Assembly (NCBI GenBank): GCA_020342025.1 | Contig: CP070840.1 | Location: 853,628-860,163 of the forward strand | Direction: 5' to 3' | Source: Deltaproteobacteria bacterium | Lineage (GTDB): Bacteria; Desulfobacterota; DSM-4660; Desulfatiglandales; HGW-15 | Length of the DNA stretch: 6,536 bases | Part shown: positions 6,007 to 6,536 of the stretch, in pieces | Position numbering within the stretch: the stretch's first letter is position 1 | How the letters are laid out: every line of letters starts with the position of its first letter | Program-made: the position numbers and the translations under genes | The notes under the pieces: generated by a model | What the model saw: only the letters and a program-made list of their open reading frames with translations | What the model was told of the DNA's origin: nothing | Database searches by the model: none

Positions 6007-6027
6007 TACAAGAAAATATTTTTTGTA
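6007..6027. promoter_or_regulatory. AT-rich near-palindrome upstream of the right-edge gene
   Basis: TACAA and TTGTA flank a self-complementary AAAATATTTT, with one extra G at 6012 breaking perfect symmetry. It lies in the 100-bp gap between the dehydrogenase and the next gene, 42 bases before that gene's ATG. It could be an operator. It could also fold as an AU-rich hairpin, too weak for a typical intrinsic terminator. No clear -35/-10 pair was identified around it. Confidence 0.25.
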
Positions 6028-6069
6028 GCATCGAGAATATCTGGACCGTGACACAACCAGTGAGGTTTC

Positions 6070-6536
6070 ATGAAGAAGAAAATAATCTCTACGGGTAAAG
6101 ACCACACCTCAATGTTACCTATTTTCAGGGAGCTGATAATAAAAAGCGGGATAAGGAAGCAAGACAACGTTATCTTTGCCGGGTGCTCAGGGCCCTGCTA
6201 TTCCATGGCCACATTTTTTGGTTTTGGAATAAGAGACCTGAATATTAATCTGTACTTTGCCGTTGATTCAGATATCTACCAGTTGTGGAGACTTGATGAC
6301 GTTGAAAACCTGGGCATTGTTGCGGCTCGCATAGAGCGTCCACTAAAAGCCAAGGTGATTGTTTTGATGTCCGCGCTCTGCGCCATGCCTGTTGAGCCCA
6401 TCTTAGAGCTTATCAACGATGCTCTGGTCGGTGATGGCGTCATCATCGGAGAAACCGTAGAACCTGGACTTTTTGAGAGGCAAGGGTGGGATAAACGAAT
6501 CCCATTCAATTTCTTGTTTGAGTTTTCTATGGAGAA
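6070..6536 (+). CDS. Partial gene, DUF2124-like protein (3' end outside the window)
   Basis: An open frame of 155 complete codons starts at ATG 6070 and is still open at the last base. An in-frame stop at 6061-6063 precedes the ATG, and GAGG at 6062-6065 is a usable ribosome binding site. The product is soluble, with alternating strands and helices as in a Rossmann-like alpha/beta fold: VIFAGCSGPC (34-43), IRD (54-56), LYFAVDSDIY (61-70), VIVLMSALCAMP (96-107) and GLFERQGW (133-140). A strand followed by a Cys-containing loop, then an xRD and a later VxLM...AMP segment, recalls DUF2124, a family of unknown function best known from methanogenic archaea. That assignment is from memory of the pattern and is tentative. 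Cys39, Cys43 and Cys104 stand out. Codons are more A/T-rich than in the upstream genes, and the 100-bp gap suggests a separate transcription unit. Confidence 0.6.
   Translation, partial: MKKKIISTGKDHTSMLPIFRELIIKSGIRKQDNVIFAGCSGPCYSMATFFGFGIRDLNINLYFAVDSDIYQLWRLDDVENLGIVAARIERPLKAKVIVLMSALCAMPVEPILELINDALVGDGVIIGETVEPGLFERQGWDKRIPFNFLFEFSME

Noticed and set aside
5946..6167. 73-codon - strand frame across the gap after the dehydrogenase
   Set aside because: It has no motif or ribosome binding site, and its 5' half is antisense to the start of the DUF2124-like gene, which has better support.
6276..6509. 77-codon - strand frame at the right edge
   Set aside because: It is antisense to the partial DUF2124-like gene and is low in complexity (Ser, Thr, Met rich).
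1..6536. CRISPR array, tRNA/rRNA genes, insertion sequences, toxin-antitoxin or phage-defence genes
   Set aside because: No regularly spaced repeats, tRNA-like cloverleaf, transposase motif or terminal inverted repeats were seen on either strand. The gene content is transport and metabolism.

Overview
The window is a bacterial accessory-metabolism segment of roughly 50% GC, with every recognisable gene on the + strand. It has purine-rich Shine-Dalgarno sites, a GTG and a TTG start, and gene families common in anaerobic Desulfobacterota-like and related uncultured lineages: a Mo/W-oxidoreductase Fe-S motif, a fumarate-reductase-type flavoprotein, and a tripartite tricarboxylate transporter (TTT). 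The taxonomic guess is inference from gene content only. No marker gene, rRNA or tRNA is present.

Layout. 1-501: a short open frame that looks like an in-frame chimera. Its first ~34 residues are the N-terminal Fe-S motif of a molybdopterin oxidoreductase, and the remaining ~110 are the C-terminus of a fumarate reductase/succinate dehydrogenase-type flavoprotein. 502-644: intergenic leader with an imperfect inverted repeat, a G-free stretch containing a tandem octamer, and a strong ribosome binding site. 645-3703: a complete TTT transporter in the order binding protein (TctC/Bug), small membrane subunit (TctB), large membrane subunit (TctA). Two small stem-loops lie between the first two genes. 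3822-5012: a creatinase/Xaa-Pro-aminopeptidase-fold (M24) protein that has lost most of the metal ligands. 5031-5969: a D-2-hydroxyacid dehydrogenase starting at TTG, with the usual catalytic Glu replaced by Thr. 6070-6536: the 5' part of a further gene, cut by the window end, resembling the DUF2124 family.

Working model (inference): the five genes from 645 to 5969 form one uptake-and-use unit. The periplasmic protein captures a small carboxylate, TctAB carries it across the inner membrane, the metal-free M24 hydrolase cleaves a C-N bond in it (as creatinase does for creatine), and the dehydrogenase interconverts a resulting 2-oxo and 2-hydroxy acid. The substrate cannot be named from sequence. 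The most unusual items are the chimeric frame at the left edge, the two enzymes with altered active sites encoded 18 bp apart, and the DUF2124-like gene at the right edge.
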